Origin: an uncultured Kineosporia sp.
GTDB taxonomy: Bacteria; Actinomycetota; Actinomycetes; Actinomycetales; Kineosporiaceae
Length of the DNA stretch: 6,235 nucleotides
Assembly (NCBI GenBank): GCA_937859855.1
Contig: CALMAR010000164.1
Span: 4,908 to 11,142, forward strand
Direction: 5' to 3'
The position numbers and the translations under genes are program-made. The notes under the pieces were generated by a model. It was given only the letters and a program-made list of their open reading frames with translations, was not told where the DNA came from and did not search any database. This document shows positions 5,575 to 6,235 of the stretch, one piece after another (position 1 is the first letter of the stretch; each line of letters opens with the position of its first letter).

Positions 5575-6235
5575 TCTGCCAGCGGGGCGCCCGGCGGGTG
5601 AGGAACGCGTCCATCCCTTCCTTGGCCTCGGCGGACTCGAACAGCCGCGCGGACAGTTCCTGCAAGGCCGCGCTGTGCTGGTCGAACCCGGCCAGCACAG
5701 GGGCCGTGAGCAGGCGCTTGGTCTCGGCCAGGCCCTGCGGGGACCCTTGGGCGAGCGCGGTGACGATGCCAGAGACCATTGCGGCCGCGTCATCGGTCAT
5801 GAGGGTGACCAAGCCTGACGCCTGGGCCTCGTCCGGCCCGAAGATCTCGCTGGTGAGGTAATAGCGGGCCGCCGATCGCTGAGACATCCGGCCCAGGGTG
5901 GTCAGGGAGATGAGGGCAGGGGTGAGGCCGAGGCGAACCTCGGTGAACGCGAAGGTGGCGTGCGGGCCCGCGACCGCGATGTCGCAAGCGCCGACCAAGC
6001 CCAGACCCCCGGCGCGGCAGTGACCATCGACCTGCGCCACAACGGGCTTGGGACATTCCACGATGGCCCGCAGCAGTGCGAGCAGCCTAGCCGTGCTCGG
6101 GCCGGGGCCGCCTTCGGCCCGGGCCTCGGCCAGGTCGAGTCCGGCCCAAAAGGTCCCGCTGGTGTGGCCGACGCCGCTGGCCCGGACCGCGGAGTCGGGG
6201 GGAGCGTCGTTCAAGCGAGCCTGGGCCGGGTTCCC
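5558..6235 (-). CDS. Enoyl-CoA hydratase/isomerase family protein, 5' end outside the window
   Basis: This crotonase-fold protein acts on CoA thioesters. About 225 codons are visible. The frame is still open at the right edge, and the first visible residues align with a region about 40-50 residues into family members, so the true start lies outside; the TTG at 6214 is not a credible start. F-W-A-G-L-D-L (about 6151-6131) and G-G-L-G-L-V-G-A-C-D (about 6010-5981) form the oxyanion-hole regions. The T-E-V-R-L-G stretch keeps a glutamate (codon 5939-5941) equivalent to Glu164 of rat enoyl-CoA hydratase. The position of Glu144 is Gly here, a pattern of single-glutamate members. The C-terminal R-R-A-P-R-W is family-like. 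The last 17 bases overlap the SDR gene tail to tail. Hydratase, isomerase or lyase activity is possible; hydration of an unsaturated aryl-acyl-CoA fits the neighbourhood. Confidence 0.9.
   Translation of the reverse strand, partial: GNPAQARLNDAPPDSAVRASGVGHTSGTFWAGLDLAEARAEGGPGPSTARLLALLRAIVECPKPVVAQVDGHCRAGGLGLVGACDIAVAGPHATFAFTEVRLGLTPALISLTTLGRMSQRSAARYYLTSEIFGPDEAQASGLVTLMTDDAAAMVSGIVTALAQGSPQGLAETKRLLTAPVLAGFDQHSAALQELSARLFESAEAKEGMDAFLTRRAPRWQITSSP
5673..5700 (+). terminator. Candidate terminator hairpin for the amidohydrolase-SDR unit
   Basis: Arms CTGTGCTGGTCG (5673-5684) and CGGCCAGCACAG (5689-5700) enclose a four-base AACC loop. In the plus-strand transcript this gives 12 pairs, 11 Watson-Crick and one G-U. 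On the minus strand the same pair becomes an A-C mismatch, so the fold favours the plus orientation, about 100 bases after the SDR stop. No U tract follows, which is common for hairpins proposed as actinobacterial terminators. It lies inside the coding region of the opposing hydratase gene. Confidence 0.4.

Noticed and set aside
5964..5973. Ten-base palindrome GCGGGCCCGC in the hydratase gene
   Set aside because: It is G/C only, inside coding sequence, and expected at this base composition.

Overview
The window is protein-coding DNA from a high-GC bacterium, most likely an actinomycete. The reasons are strong G/C at third codon positions, GTG and TTG starts, AGGAGG-type ribosome sites, genes packed with 4-base overlaps, and protein families typical of actinobacterial aromatic catabolism. 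No RNA genes, transposons, CRISPR arrays or integrase sites were seen.

Layout. A minus-strand unit of five genes starts at 3833 and runs leftwards: a fumarylacetoacetate hydrolase (FAH) family enzyme (2880-3833), a two-domain type I extradiol ring-cleavage dioxygenase (1987-2883), a medium-chain dehydrogenase/reductase (944-1990), a YCII-domain protein (642-947) and, after a 94-base gap, a single-domain cupin (17-547). The first four are chained by ATGA, GTGA and TTGA stop/start overlaps. A divergent plus-strand unit starts at 3932: an Amidohydro_2 family hydrolase (3932-4774) coupled by GTGA to an SDR oxidoreductase (4771-5574). An enoyl-CoA hydratase/isomerase family gene (5558 to beyond 6235, minus strand) converges on the SDR, overlaps it by 17 bases, and runs off the right edge.

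Control. The 98-base divergent intergenic region holds a perfect 24-base palindrome (3878-3901), a very good candidate operator for a dimeric repressor acting on both units. No regulator gene lies in the window. A 12-pair hairpin (5673-5700), about 100 bases after the SDR stop, is a candidate terminator for the plus-strand unit.

How the genes may work together (inference). The dioxygenase opens a catechol-type ring by meta cleavage, and the FAH enzyme probably processes the ring-fission product. The dehydrogenase, YCII protein and cupin are likely accessory steps. The hydratase, SDR and amidohydrolase could form a side-chain shortening route (hydration, oxidation to a beta-keto CoA thioester, hydrolytic cleavage) like that described for hydroxycinnamates in Rhodococcus. 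The substrate cannot be read from sequence. Three enzymes show active-site departures worth attention: the amidohydrolase (DxHxH reads D-L-H-C-Y), the dehydrogenase (structural zinc site kept, catalytic zinc ligands lost) and the hydratase (one of two usual glutamates replaced).
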